A stretch of 14,830 bases of DNA, taken from NCBI GenBank assembly GCA_022781015.1, contig JALEUF010000154.1, forward strand, positions 1 through 14,830, in the 5' to 3' direction. This document shows positions 1 through 7,303 of this stretch, piece by piece (position 1 is the first letter of the stretch; every line of letters starts with the position of its first letter). The notes beneath the pieces are model-generated. The model made no database searches, was not told the origin of the DNA, and was given only the letters and a program-made list of their open reading frames with translations. Made by a program: the position numbers and the translations under genes. The DNA comes from Caryophanales bacterium. Its GTDB lineage: Bacteria; Bacillota_I; Bacilli_A; RFN20; CAG-826.

Positions 1-273
1 ATCTTTATATTTCTTCTTGAAACCAAGTTCTATCTTCTCATGATTATTTAAGCAAGATAATTCAACTGCCCCAAATCTAATCGCGGCAAAAGGAATGGAA
101 GAAGAAATTGCCTTCTTTAAAGCAAGGCTAGTAGTAGCTTCATTTATGTTATTAACCCCGCAAAACGAAGATAAGTTTCTCTTCTTTTTAAATAATTTGT
201 AATTCAAAAACGGAGGAACATTCTTTAAAAAAGCAGTTATATATCTATTCTTTTCCTTTAGTCCCATAGACAT
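1..273 (-). CDS. Partial protein, possible GT-D-fold glycosyltransferase (N-terminus only)
   Basis: An open frame of 91 codons starts at ATG 271-273 and runs off the left edge without a stop. The protein begins MSMGLKEKNRY. Around residues 63-84 it reads PFAAIRFGAVELSCLNNHEK. This resembles the R-[FY]-G-x-x-E-L block of GT-D-fold bacterial glycosyltransferases, in which the E/D lies near the sugar-nucleotide site. That match is from memory of the family and is the only functional clue. There is no clear Shine-Dalgarno site before this ATG or the alternative one at 265-267. The gene lies 32 nt behind the ABC ATPase gene on the same strand and is probably co-transcribed with it. The coding call is fairly safe; the family is tentative. 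Confidence 0.6.
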   Translation of the reverse strand, partial: MSMGLKEKNRYITAFLKNVPPFLNYKLFKKKRNLSSFCGVNNINEATTSLALKKAISSSIPFAAIRFGAVELSCLNNHEKIELGFKKKYKD

Positions 274-305
274 ATTTTAATTTAGTAACGTCTATATATA
301 AAGAA

Positions 306-1010
306 TTACCAATCAATTTCATCAACGCTTGATGGATGTTCATTGATTTCATTAGAAACAATATGTCCATCTCCCATACGTATAACTCTATCTGCAAGTC
401 TAGCTAAAGCGGCATTATGGGTAACTAGAATCAAAGTCTTTTCATACTTCTTGCATATATCCATAAGCAAGGCCATGATGGACTTGCCGGTTTTAGAATC
501 AAGCGCACCAGTAGGCTCGTCGCAAAGCAACAAAGAAGGGTTTTTAACAATCGCCCTAGCAATAGATACCCTTTGTTGTTCTCCTCCACTTAGCGAAGAA
601 GGAAAGGCATACATTCTTTTTTCTAATCCAACTTTTTCGATTATTTCTTTTGGATCAAGAGGATTTAAGGCAATAGAAGATGCTAAAGAAACATTCTCGT
701 AAGAAGTTAGATCCTGCATCAAGTTATAGAATTGAAAAACAAAGCCAACACTTTGCCTCCTAAATACCTGTAATTCTTTTTCGTTAAATTTAGTAACGTC
801 TTTATCATTGACTATATAAGAACCACTGCTAGCCCTATCCATGCCACCTAATATATTCAATAAAGTAGATTTGCCCGCGCCAGAAGGACCTAGCACACAA
901 ACAAATTCACCCTTATCCAAATTAAAGGAAGCATCCATTAAAGCCCTAGTTTCATTTGGCTTACCTGGGTTATATATTTTGCTCAAACCATGAATCTCTA
1001 TATAGCTCAT
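306..1010 (-). CDS. ABC transporter ATP-binding protein, MacB/LolD type
   Basis: This 234-residue nucleotide-binding subunit has every ABC motif intact. Walker A is GPSGAGKST (41-49), the Q-loop Gln is Q93, the signature is LSGGE (140-144), Walker B is LLLCDE (160-165) followed by PTGALDS, and the switch His is H198 in LVTHN. The GExVCVLGPSGAGKST and DEPTGALD wording is typical of the MacB/LolD/FtsE class, which works with FtsX-like permeases in lipoprotein, peptide or drug export. No FtsX/MacB permease lies in the window. The start ATG overlaps the upstream stop as ATGA (1007-1010), so translation is probably coupled to the two-TM protein upstream. The ATPase assignment is certain; the substrate is unknown. 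Confidence 0.93.
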   Translation of the reverse strand: MSYIEIHGLSKIYNPGKPNETRALMDASFNLDKGEFVCVLGPSGAGKSTLLNILGGMDRASSGSYIVNDKDVTKFNEKELQVFRRQSVGFVFQFYNLMQDLTSYENVSLASSIALNPLDPKEIIEKVGLEKRMYAFPSSLSGGEQQRVSIARAIVKNPSLLLCDEPTGALDSKTGKSIMALLMDICKKYEKTLILVTHNAALARLADRVIRMGDGHIVSNEINEHPSSVDEIDW

Positions 1011-1366
1011 ATTTTATCTTGATAATTAGGATCCTTAGCCATGTATTTTCTAGCTAAGCTTCTTGCAATTAATCCAACAACATAGAAAATAGCAAATAAT
1101 AGGCAGAAAGAAAAACAAACAATAACCAAGGCAAGGAAGGAAGTGGCTTTATTCTCGCTATAAAGGATAGAGAAAACTAATCCGGCAAGCCCAGCTAGAA
1201 TCATCCCAGTAAATCCATATCTAGAACCTAGATAAGCTAAAGAACCATAGAAACGAATCTTAGAAGAATAATCATCCAAAGTCTTCTTTGGCTTGCCCTC
1301 TTTTTTAGGGGCATTTAGTTTTTCATCAGTAACTTCTACTTCAATTATCTCATCTTTATTTTCCAT
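1007..1366 (-). CDS. Small two-TM membrane protein, unknown function
   Basis: This 119-residue protein has a charged, Lys/Glu-rich cytoplasmic N-terminus (about 1-50), two hydrophobic segments (about 53-69 and 76-102) and a short basic C-terminal tail. I do not recognise a family. It is the first gene of an apparent operon with the ABC ATPase: its TGA stop overlaps the ATPase start by four bases. A membrane partner or accessory of that ATPase is plausible, but with only two helices it is not a typical MacB/FtsX permease. There is no ribosome-binding site. A -10 box lies only 7 nt before the ATG, so the mRNA is probably leaderless (see promoter 1374-1402). Confidence 0.8.
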   Translation of the reverse strand: MENKDEIIEVEVTDEKLNAPKKEGKPKKTLDDYSSKIRFYGSLAYLGSRYGFTGMILAGLAGLVFSILYSENKATSFLALVIVCFSFCLLFAIFYVVGLIARSLARKYMAKDPNYQDKI

Positions 1367-1373
1367 AGGGCTG

Positions 1374-1402
1374 ATTATATTGTCTAAATATATTTAGAAC
1401 AA
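1374..1402 (-). promoter_or_regulatory. Promoter of the two-TM/ABC ATPase operon, with palindrome in the spacer
   Basis: The -35 is TTGTTC (1397-1402), the spacer is 17 nt and the -10 is a perfect TATAAT (1374-1379). The ATG at 1364-1366 begins 7 nt after the -10, so the predicted transcript starts at or next to the A of ATG. The spacer holds the perfect 14-nt palindrome CTAAATATATTTAG (1384-1397), a possible operator. Confidence 0.65.
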
Positions 1403-1408
1403 GGAAGT

Positions 1409-3265
1409 TTATAATTCGACCTTATCAAAATCGCTTGCAGGATGTTTGCATAATGGGCAGATGAAATCCGCTGGAAGAGTTTCCCCAACATATGTATAAC
1501 CACAAATACGGCAGACCCATGCAGTCTTTTTCACCTTATTTTGAGAAGGTAAGGCCTTTGGTTTTATGTTAGCAAAATAATATTCATAAGTTAGAGATTT
1601 AGAGTTATTTAATACCCTGGATTCTTTAACTTCTGCAATAAAGACTACGTGGTTTCCAATATCTAGAGTTTGCTTAACTTCGCATTCCATGTAACCATTG
1701 CTCATCTTATCTAATCTAACTAATCCAGAAGAAGTTGGTTTAACTAAATTCTCGGCTCCTTCTAATTTGTTAGAGTCTCTACCTGAAGCAAATCCAAATC
1801 TCTTAATAAGAGCATAGTCAGTCTCGTTATTTAAGATAGAGACAACAAATCTACCGGTTTTCTTAATATTCTCGGCTGTATAGTTTGCCTTATTGACCGA
1901 AAGAAGGAACAAATTTGGAGAATCAGAAATCTGGAAGAAAGAATTGTTGATTGATCCATCAATTCTTCCATTTTCATCCTTACTAAAGACGGTAAATAAG
2001 CCATAGGTAAGTTTAAATTGGGTCTTATCATCAATGAATGTTTCTTCTTTGGAAGGTAAATCCAAAATCACTGAAGAAGCCACCGCATCTGCTAATTTAG
2101 ATAAATCTTCTAATTGATTTTCCTTAATCCTACTGGTTAAGGTCAATGTATCTTCGATAAATGTAGAGCCTTGCAAGTCTTTTAGGATATTTTTCATCCA
2201 AAGTCTAGCTGCAGGTGCCCAAGAACCATTTTCAAGGAAGGCAAAAGTCCTATTCCTAATCTTATGCTCTGCTAAATCAGTTAGGAATTCTTCCATCTTA
2301 ACAAATACGCCGGCATTATAGGTGGTAGAGGCCAAAACAATTGTCTTAACTCTAAACGATTCAGCAATTAAATATGAAGAATCAGTCTTTGATACATCAT
2401 ATATAGCTAGATTCTTCACCCCTTTTTCGCTTAGCATCTTTGCTAATACTTCAACGGCGTTTTTAGTACCACCATAAACTGAAGAATAGCAAATCATTAC
2501 AGCATCATTTTCTTCAGGAGTATAGGTAGCCCAATTCATATATGGGTTAAGGATAAAGTTCAAATTCCCTTTATAAAGAGGTCCATGCAATGGGCAAATC
2601 ATCTTAATATCAATGGTAGAGGCTTTCTTTAAGACATTTACGACTTGATCGCCATATTTACCAACGATATTCGTGTAATATCTTCTAGCCTCTGATAGGA
2701 ATGATTTTGTAAATGTAGAAGAAGATGCGAATATATCTCCTTCTAAAGCACCAAATGTACCAAAAGCATCGGCGGAGAATAACACGCCCTCGCTCAATTC
2801 AAAAGTAAACATGACTTCTGGCCAATGTACCATAGGAGCCATAACGAAAGTAAATGTATGCTTACCGATATTTAATTTGTCCCCTTCTTTGACAACCATG
2901 ATTGGGTTTTTGATTTCAGGGAAATAATTAAATAGGAATTTCTTCGACATCGCATTTACTACAATAGTTGTAGAAGGATGACGTAAGGCAAGTTCTCCAA
3001 TATTTGCGGCATGGTCTGGTTCCATGTGATTAACAATTAGGTAATCAAGCTTTCTTCCGTTTAGGAGGAAGTCAATATTTTCATAGAAGACATCAGAAAC
3101 AGAGGAATCAACTGTATCTAGCAACAGAGTTTGTTCATCTAGATACAAATAGGAGTTATAGCTAACTCCGTTTGGAATTGGATAGACATTTTCAAATAAA
3201 GCCAAACGTCTATCACTAGAACCTACATAATAGAAACCATCACTAATTTTTCTTTCGCAATGCAT
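1409..3265 (-). CDS. Flavodiiron protein with flavodoxin, flavin-reductase and rubredoxin modules
   Basis: This 618-residue enzyme of the A-type flavoprotein family reduces O2 to water, or NO to N2O, in the cytoplasm of anaerobes. The metallo-beta-lactamase-like domain (about 1-245) carries the full diiron ligand set: H80-x-E82-x-D84-H85, H147 (HWPE), D166 (SADAFG) and H227 (PLHGP). A flavodoxin domain follows (about 254-395; FMN loop around SSVYGGTKNA, 261-270). Then comes a flavin-reductase-like FMN domain (about 405-570). The C-terminus is a short rubredoxin-type knuckle with CRICGY (C585, C588) and CPLC (C603, C606). Having the reductase and rubredoxin modules in one chain suggests it takes electrons from a reduced nucleotide without separate carriers; that is inference. 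The start is set by AAGGAG 9 nt before ATG. It is transcribed alone or with weak read-through into the two-TM gene. Confidence 0.95.
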   Translation of the reverse strand: MHCERKISDGFYYVGSSDRRLALFENVYPIPNGVSYNSYLYLDEQTLLLDTVDSSVSDVFYENIDFLLNGRKLDYLIVNHMEPDHAANIGELALRHPSTTIVVNAMSKKFLFNYFPEIKNPIMVVKEGDKLNIGKHTFTFVMAPMVHWPEVMFTFELSEGVLFSADAFGTFGALEGDIFASSSTFTKSFLSEARRYYTNIVGKYGDQVVNVLKKASTIDIKMICPLHGPLYKGNLNFILNPYMNWATYTPEENDAVMICYSSVYGGTKNAVEVLAKMLSEKGVKNLAIYDVSKTDSSYLIAESFRVKTIVLASTTYNAGVFVKMEEFLTDLAEHKIRNRTFAFLENGSWAPAARLWMKNILKDLQGSTFIEDTLTLTSRIKENQLEDLSKLADAVASSVILDLPSKEETFIDDKTQFKLTYGLFTVFSKDENGRIDGSINNSFFQISDSPNLFLLSVNKANYTAENIKKTGRFVVSILNNETDYALIKRFGFASGRDSNKLEGAENLVKPTSSGLVRLDKMSNGYMECEVKQTLDIGNHVVFIAEVKESRVLNNSKSLTYEYYFANIKPKALPSQNKVKKTAWVCRICGYTYVGETLPADFICPLCKHPASDFDKVEL

Positions 3266-3333
3266 AAAGTTTTTCTCCTTGGACTTACTTATTTTATTCT
3301 AAAATGAATCGATTTGCTATCCATGTGCTTATT

Positions 3334-3358
3334 AAAAAGAGGCGGGGTTAACCGCCTC
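3334..3358 (-). terminator. Rho-independent terminator after the 405-aa membrane protein gene
   Basis: Read on the minus strand, GAGGCGG pairs perfectly with CCGCCTC (7 bp, six-base loop) and is followed by TTTTT. It lies 18 nt past the stop of the upstream gene (3377) and before the flavodiiron gene. Confidence 0.85.
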
Positions 3359-3376
3359 AAATAAAATTAGATTTAA

Positions 3377-4594
3377 TTATTTCTTTTCTTCTATTTTGGT
3401 GATGCCTTTTTTAGCCATTAAGTCATCAACTAATTTGCAGGCTCTCCTGAATGAGAGGTCAGATTTAATCTTTAAGCATAATGGTAAATCCGCTAACTTC
3501 TTAGAAGTATTGGCTTCTACTGGAATTGGGGTTTGTTCGTATTCTTTTGGATCAAGGGCATAGGATACTTTTAGTTTCTTGCCCGATACAGTGATGAATA
3601 CGAGTTTTTCTCTTTTTGCAGAGAAGGTATCACCTGGGATAGAGATTCTATTATTGATTCCATAAGACTTGATATAGTCTCTTAGATCATAATATTTATG
3701 ACGTAAATCATATTCGCTATTCTTGATCTTGGTTTCAAATGAAGCACGTCTTTTATTTCTTAATGAAGCAAATGGATTGTCTTCGTCTTCTTCAACCGCT
3801 TCTTCAGCAACTGGTTCTTCAACTACTTCAGGAGCTGGTTCTTCAGTAACCTCTTCCTTAACTTCTTCTTTAACAACGCAAGGATGTTTAGAGATTTCAT
3901 CAACAATGATTTCCCTTATCTCTGGTTCGGTGAAGATCTTTTCTTGGGTGCCGGTCATTTCTTCTCTAACAATGGCACGGATTTCATTTTCGGTATAGGT
4001 CTTGCCTTCGGTAGCTCTCATGGAAGAATATTCTTCTCTAGAGATTTCCCTAATTCTTTCTTCGCTGATGGTTTCAACTTTTAAGAATGGGATTAAGCAA
4101 GCAATTAATAAGAATAAAACAGAGGCAAGAGATAAAACCAAGACAACCGTGTAGTTGAAATAGGCAGCTCTATGTAATACTTTCCTATCTAATGGAAGCA
4201 TCATAGAGACAAATATATAACCAGTCCAGAATACATCTAGAACGGTGCATCCCATTCTAATTAATAACTTGTATTGCTTTCTCTTTATGACTAAGACTAA
4301 TCCGACAATGAATAAGACAATAGCCAAATAGCAAGCAGCTACAGCGACCATGCGGTACCAAGCCATATTGCCCCAAGGTATTAATCCAGCACCTGTCCAA
4401 CCTGGATCAGCAGCAAATGAATCCCAGAACCAACCGGTGCCTGGAACTATTCCCCATGGGTAAGAATTGCTGAATGGAATTACCCCAGCAGCACCTGCGA
4501 TAAACAAGTAAACAAAAGCGAGAGCAAAAAGTGCCCCGCCGATGATGAGTGTCGTTTTGCATTTCTTGCAACAACATTTCTTTTCCTTCGACAT
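3377..4594 (-). CDS. Four-TM protein with helical repeats and a conserved Bacilli C-terminal domain
   Basis: This 405-residue protein starts with a Cys cluster (CCCKKCK, 7-13) and then has about four membrane helices (14-37, 80-103, 110-132, 147-171). Residues 176-235 hold three copies of a 15-residue charged motif: ISEERIREISREEYS, YTENEIRAIVREEMT and FTEPEIREIIVDEIS. An acidic Glu/Val/Pro linker (241-272) follows. The C-terminal domain (about 284-395) reads SFETKI...IKSYGINNRIS...GKKLKVSYALDPKEYE...LKIKSD. I recall this type of basic alpha/beta domain from many uncharacterised proteins of Clostridia and Bacilli, often behind acidic linkers; no function is known to me. A strong GGGAGGT lies 7 nt before the ATG. 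It looks monocistronic, ending in a good terminator. The gene is certain; the role is unknown. Confidence 0.88.
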   Translation of the reverse strand: MSKEKKCCCKKCKTTLIIGGALFALAFVYLFIAGAAGVIPFSNSYPWGIVPGTGWFWDSFAADPGWTGAGLIPWGNMAWYRMVAVAACYLAIVLFIVGLVLVIKRKQYKLLIRMGCTVLDVFWTGYIFVSMMLPLDRKVLHRAAYFNYTVVLVLSLASVLFLLIACLIPFLKVETISEERIREISREEYSSMRATEGKTYTENEIRAIVREEMTGTQEKIFTEPEIREIIVDEISKHPCVVKEEVKEEVTEEPAPEVVEEPVAEEAVEEDEDNPFASLRNKRRASFETKIKNSEYDLRHKYYDLRDYIKSYGINNRISIPGDTFSAKREKLVFITVSGKKLKVSYALDPKEYEQTPIPVEANTSKKLADLPLCLKIKSDLSFRRACKLVDDLMAKKGITKIEEKK

Positions 4595-4905
4595 TTTTAA
4601 ACCTCCCTATTTAGGTCTAATTAAGTAACTATAATAGTACACGGGTGAATTATTTTCTTCAATAAGTCAACTAAAATTTTTTCAATTTTTTAAAAATAAG
4701 CGATACCTTGTGCTTTATTTAAGGAAAAATTTGTGGGAAATACAAAAAACATTTTTCCGTTTCCTTGAAAACAAAGGGGGCGTGGTGCTTTAAAATAGGC
4801 AAATTTATAGAAATTCGTTTTTTCTAACCTAAAAAAGATTTGTAAAACCCTTTTGATATTGAATTAGAAATAAAAGGTCATAGAATAACCTTTTGAGATG
4901 TATAT
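4595..4905. other. Divergent intergenic region (311 nt) with an inverted repeat
   Basis: This region separates the minus-strand 405-aa gene from the plus-strand MATE gene. It is very AT-rich apart from a G-run near 4775-4790. GGAAAAAT (4723-4730) pairs with ATTTTTCC (4751-4758) across 20 nt. An outer pair AAGGAAA (4721-4727) / TTTCCTT (4760-4766) offers an alternative fold. The MATE promoter sits at its right end. I see no gene in it. Confidence 0.5.
4859..4894 (+). promoter_or_regulatory. Promoter of the MATE gene with overlapping inverted repeat
   Basis: The -35 is TTGAAT (4859-4864), the spacer 16 nt and the -10 TAGAAT (4881-4886). The inverted repeat AAAAGGT (4872-4878) / ACCTTTT (4888-4894) straddles the -10, as a repressor site would. 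The leader is only about a dozen bases and has at best a weak GAG before the ATG. Confidence 0.5.
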
Positions 4906-6309
4906 ATGACTAAGAAATTATTTAAAGAAATGAACATGACCGAAGGCAACCTATTTGCCAAGATTGGCCTATTTGCACTTCCGTTATTTTTAGCTACCGT
5001 ACTTCAACTTCTTTATTCTACCGTTGACCTAGTTACTGTCCACTTTATGGGCGGAGGGCAATCTTCGATGGCTGCCGTTGCTGCTAACGGGGCTTTAATT
5101 AATCTAGTCATTGTAGTTTTTGCCAATATGTCCATGGGTTCTAATGTTGCTATGGGCAATGCAAAAGGTGCTGGCGAACACGATAAAGCCAAAAAGATAT
5201 TACATACCTCATTCCTTGTATCAATAATCTCTGGCATTGCAGTTGGAATTATTGGGTTTTTCACTTCTAGGTTACTACTAGAATTAATGAAAACAGATGC
5301 CCACATCATTGATCTAGCCACTACCTATTTGAAAATATATTTCTTAGGAATGCCATTCCTTATGATCTACAACTACTTGTCTCAAATAATGAGGGCAATA
5401 GGTAATTCATCGACCCCATTCTTCATTTTATTAATCTCCGGAATATTCAATGTAGTCGCAGATATTGCCTTTGTCGCTTGGTTTAAAATGGATGTTGCTG
5501 GGGTTGCCATTGCCACGGTAATCTCTGAAGTAATCTCTGCATTATTATCAACTCTTTATTTCTTTATCGACAAAAGCTCCTATGTAGTATTCAAATGGAA
5601 AGAAATGAGAATTGATAAGGGGGTCTTAAAGGAAATCGTTAGATTAGGACTTCCGGCAGGATTACAAGGATTCTTCTTTGCCCTTCCTAATGTCTTTATT
5701 CAAGCAAAGCTATATACAATCGCTCCAGATAACCCAGATTTACAAGACGGGGCTATCGCAGCTAGCAATATCGAAAGCTATATCTATGCTGGCATAGAAG
5801 CAATATTTGCAGCCACTATGTCTTTTACAGCCCAAAACTATGGAGCAAAGAAAATAAAGAACATAAACAAGATATATTGTTATTCATTAATCTGGAATTT
5901 TATGTTCTGTGCGGTCGTAGCTTTAGTTATCATATTCGCCAATCGTTCCTTGCTAGGATTATTTGTTGATACAGAGCAGGCTTTTGCTTCAGGAAAAGAA
6001 AGATTGATGGTTATAGGACTAACTTATTGCCTTGATGGGATAATGGATATAACTAGCAGTACCATTAGAGGGTGTAGAAGATCAATGTTCCCAATGATAA
6101 CAACTTTAATCGGTTGTACTGTTGTTAGGATTATTTTATTAGAGACAGTATTCAATATCCCCTACTTCCATACGGTAGGTTGGCTCTATAGCGTCTATCC
6201 TATTACCTGGACAATAACAGCCACCGCAAACATAATCGCAATGGTAATAATATTAAAGAAAGTAAAACTTGAATTTGGGGAAAAGACGCAACCCCTTAGT
6301 CAAAATTAA
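4906..6309 (+). CDS. MATE family efflux transporter
   Basis: This 467-residue integral membrane protein has about 12 hydrophobic segments in two similar halves, the usual length and layout of MATE antiporters (NorM/DinF class). These export drugs or metabolites in exchange for Na+ or H+. Family-typical stretches include the N-terminal FALPLFLATVLQLLYSTVD and, near the middle, LKIYFLGMPFLMIYNYLSQI with IRLGLPAGLQGFFFALPNVF-like wording. The start ATG is closely preceded by a -10-bearing promoter. Its 3' end overlaps the convergent GntR gene by 14 nt (6296-6309), so the two transcripts are antisense at their ends. The substrate cannot be told from sequence. Confidence 0.93.
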   Translation: MTKKLFKEMNMTEGNLFAKIGLFALPLFLATVLQLLYSTVDLVTVHFMGGGQSSMAAVAANGALINLVIVVFANMSMGSNVAMGNAKGAGEHDKAKKILHTSFLVSIISGIAVGIIGFFTSRLLLELMKTDAHIIDLATTYLKIYFLGMPFLMIYNYLSQIMRAIGNSSTPFFILLISGIFNVVADIAFVAWFKMDVAGVAIATVISEVISALLSTLYFFIDKSSYVVFKWKEMRIDKGVLKEIVRLGLPAGLQGFFFALPNVFIQAKLYTIAPDNPDLQDGAIAASNIESYIYAGIEAIFAATMSFTAQNYGAKKIKNINKIYCYSLIWNFMFCAVVALVIIFANRSLLGLFVDTEQAFASGKERLMVIGLTYCLDGIMDITSSTIRGCRRSMFPMITTLIGCTVVRIILLETVFNIPYFHTVGWLYSVYPITWTITATANIIAMVIILKKVKLEFGEKTQPLSQN

Positions 6310-6658
6310 AGAATTTCTTGATATCTTCTTCGCTCATTCCAATTCTTCTTAAATAATCAATTTGAGACTTTAAAGAAGATTTTGCTATTGAAGTCTGTAA
6401 TAACTTTATTTGTTCGTCATTAAAGTTAGTCGCATAGAATCCTTTACCGGGAAGAGAATAAATATATCCATCTTTTTCCAACTCTTCATAGGCACTTTTT
6501 ATTGTGATGACAGAAGTTTTTAATTCGCTAGAAAGTACCCTTATTGAAGGAAGTAATTCATCAGGTTTTATAGATCTATTCAATATACCTTCCCTAATAG
6601 ATTCTTCTATTTGCCTATATAAGGGTAAATTTGAATTCTTTGACAAAACAATATCCAT
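6296..6658 (-). CDS. GntR-family transcriptional regulator, YtrA type
   Basis: This 120-residue regulator has the N-terminal GntR winged helix (about 10-77: LPLYRQIEESIREGIL...DELLPSIRVLSSELKTS...AYEELEKDGYIYSLPGKG-type wording). It has only a short helical tail (about 80-120) instead of a large effector domain, which is the YtrA subfamily layout. Such proteins act as dimers and usually repress the ABC operon they are encoded in. It is the third gene of the operon: its ATG directly follows the permease TAA (TAAATG junction). Its likely target is the palindrome at 8166-8184 in the operon promoter. The MATE gene, which ends on top of it, has a different inverted repeat. Confidence 0.92.
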   Translation of the reverse strand: MDIVLSKNSNLPLYRQIEESIREGILNRSIKPDELLPSIRVLSSELKTSVITIKSAYEELEKDGYIYSLPGKGFYATNFNDEQIKLLQTSIAKSSLKSQIDYLRRIGMSEEDIKKFFNFD

Positions 6659-7303
6659 TTAGGGGTTCTTCTTCTCCAAGTTCTTATAGGATACTAGATA
6701 AGTTAGATAAACCAAAACAATAAAAACTAAAATTGAAATTAGTAAATATATTAGACCCATGATGTAGTTATTCTCTAATTGCTGTCCGAAATTAGGGATA
6801 TAAAACATTGCTACTCCTAAAAACATATCGATTATCAATTCGGCAAAAATAGAAATAGTCGCCGCTAAATTCCTTTTTGGGTAAGTCTTAAAATAAGTTC
6901 CAAATAAAGTAAGATTATAGATGGCGCACCCAACTAAATAAGTTCCATAAATAATAAAAGGAGAAGTAAATCCTGGAGTTGATGGATAAATCCCATTTAA
7001 GAGGAACATTCTTAAACACATAAACGGGATAGACAAAAGCAAGAAAATGAATTGAAGGAATAACATGGAGAATATCTTTGATAAGACATAATCCTTCTTT
7101 CTAATTGGTAACATCAACGAAAACTCTAAATCATTGTTATAGCCAATTGAACTTATATAGATATTTGTAATCATTGTAGATGGGAAGAAAAAGACCACAA
7201 TCAATGGATAGGCTGGTATAAAAAAGAACAAGGCAAACAATAAAGAAATATAACATGCTGGGCTGATTCCTAATTTCAGCTCTTTCTTAATCAAGGCTTT
7301 CAT
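6659..7303 (-). CDS. ABC-2 type transporter permease (membrane subunit)
   Basis: This 214-residue protein has about six membrane helices. It contains the motif LPIRKKDYVLSKI (65-77), which is characteristic of ABC-2 permeases linked to bacteriocin, antibiotic or Ytr-like exporters. It follows the ATPase gene with no gap: the ATPase TAA is immediately followed by this ATG. An AAAGGGG ribosome-binding site lies inside the end of the ATPase gene. It is followed in the same way by the GntR gene. It should form the transmembrane channel of the exporter with the ATPase at 7304-8155. The substrate is unknown; cell-envelope stress or antimicrobial export is the usual role of such operons. Confidence 0.88.
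   Translation of the reverse strand: MKALIKKELKLGISPACYISLLFALFFFIPAYPLIVVFFFPSTMITNIYISSIGYNNDLEFSLMLPIRKKDYVLSKIFSMLFLQFIFLLLSIPFMCLRMFLLNGIYPSTPGFTSPFIIYGTYLVGCAIYNLTLFGTYFKTYPKRNLAATISIFAELIIDMFLGVAMFYIPNFGQQLENNYIMGLIYLLISILVFIVLVYLTYLVSYKNLEKKNP

Noticed and set aside
282..800. The 15-mer AATTTAGTAACGTCT occurs both at about 280-294 and inside the ABC ATPase gene near 785-799.
   Set aside because: In AT-rich DNA one such 15-nt match in a window this size is near chance, and the second copy lies in conserved coding sequence.
3723..4084. Plus-strand frames rich in Ser/Thr over the 405-aa gene.
   Set aside because: They are reverse-strand images of the Glu/Val-rich linker and repeats; low complexity, no initiation signals.
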